A stretch of 47,785 bases of DNA from Pseudomonadota bacterium (lineage in GTDB: Bacteria; Pseudomonadota; Gammaproteobacteria; Acidiferrobacterales; Acidiferrobacteraceae): the NCBI GenBank assembly GCA_021794275.1, contig JAJYRD010000053.1:1-47785 (forward strand), given 5' to 3'. Each line of letters opens with the position of its first letter. The stretch's first letter is position 1. A model generated the notes under the pieces. That model saw only the letters and a list, made by a program, of their open reading frames with translations, did not search any database and had not been told where the DNA came from. Shown in pieces: positions 47,739-47,785 of this stretch. The translations under genes were made by a program, and so were the position numbers.

Positions 47739-47785
47739 TAAAATTAAGGACTTACGAGTAAGTAGATACTAACAAAACCCGACTT

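Overview
The window is about 47.8 kb of GC-rich chromosome. Its gene order is that of a gammaproteobacterium: guaBA next to xseA and der; der-bamB-yfgM-hisS-ispG-rodZ-pilW-rlmN-ndk; cysE-iscRSUA-hscBA-fdx-iscX; and ffh beside ccsA/ypjD and corB-like genes. A Cyc2-like outer-membrane cytochrome-porin paired with a c4-type dihaem cytochrome, plus a SoxK-like lipoprotein, suggests an iron- and sulfur-oxidising chemolithotroph, possibly of the Acidiferrobacter or Acidithiobacillus kind. The genus is inference; the gene families are read directly from the sequence.

Layout. (1) 35-2247, minus: Cyc2-like fusion followed by cytochrome c4, the same pairing as cyc2-cyc1 of acidophilic iron oxidisers. 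(2) 2248-5073: 2.8 kb with no credible gene but two clean inverted repeats. (3) 5074-9650: an accessory patch containing an unfamiliar two-gene SEC-C/helical-repeat operon, a hipBA toxin-antitoxin pair with a candidate operator, a 5'-truncated remnant, and a 3'-truncated start of a PHP/TrlF-like gene that runs into the stop codon of guaA. The 3' end of guaA is a known island integration site, and 15 nt of it recur at 33847-33861. (4) 9605-14643: guaBA, a small lipoprotein and xseA. (5) 14634-23577, minus: the der-to-ndk housekeeping run. (6) 23854-30126, minus: iscX back to cysE, with IscR type-1-like sites in front of both iscR and cysE. (7) 30158-38437: trmJ, suhB, a PilZ-like protein, fdxA, rsd, ffh, a CcsA-like protein and a CorB-like protein. 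(8) 38442-47592: a MutS2-like ATPase without Smr, tsaB, rfbD, a Tas-like reductase, a DUF1345 protein, a PQQ-propeller lipoprotein, an SbmA/YddA-like ABC transporter and a HugZ-like protein. (9) 47664-47738: tRNA-Val(CAC).

How the genes work together. Cyc2 and cytochrome c4 would carry electrons from extracellular Fe(II) across the outer membrane into the periplasm. CysE makes the cysteine precursor that IscS uses as its sulfur donor, and both ends of that pathway seem to sit under IscR control. BamB, YfgM, RodZ, PilW, Ffh and the CcsA-like protein serve envelope building and cytochrome maturation. Promoter geometry in front of guaB, cysE, the tas-like gene and perhaps xseA places the transcription start at the start codon, so leaderless mRNAs look common here.
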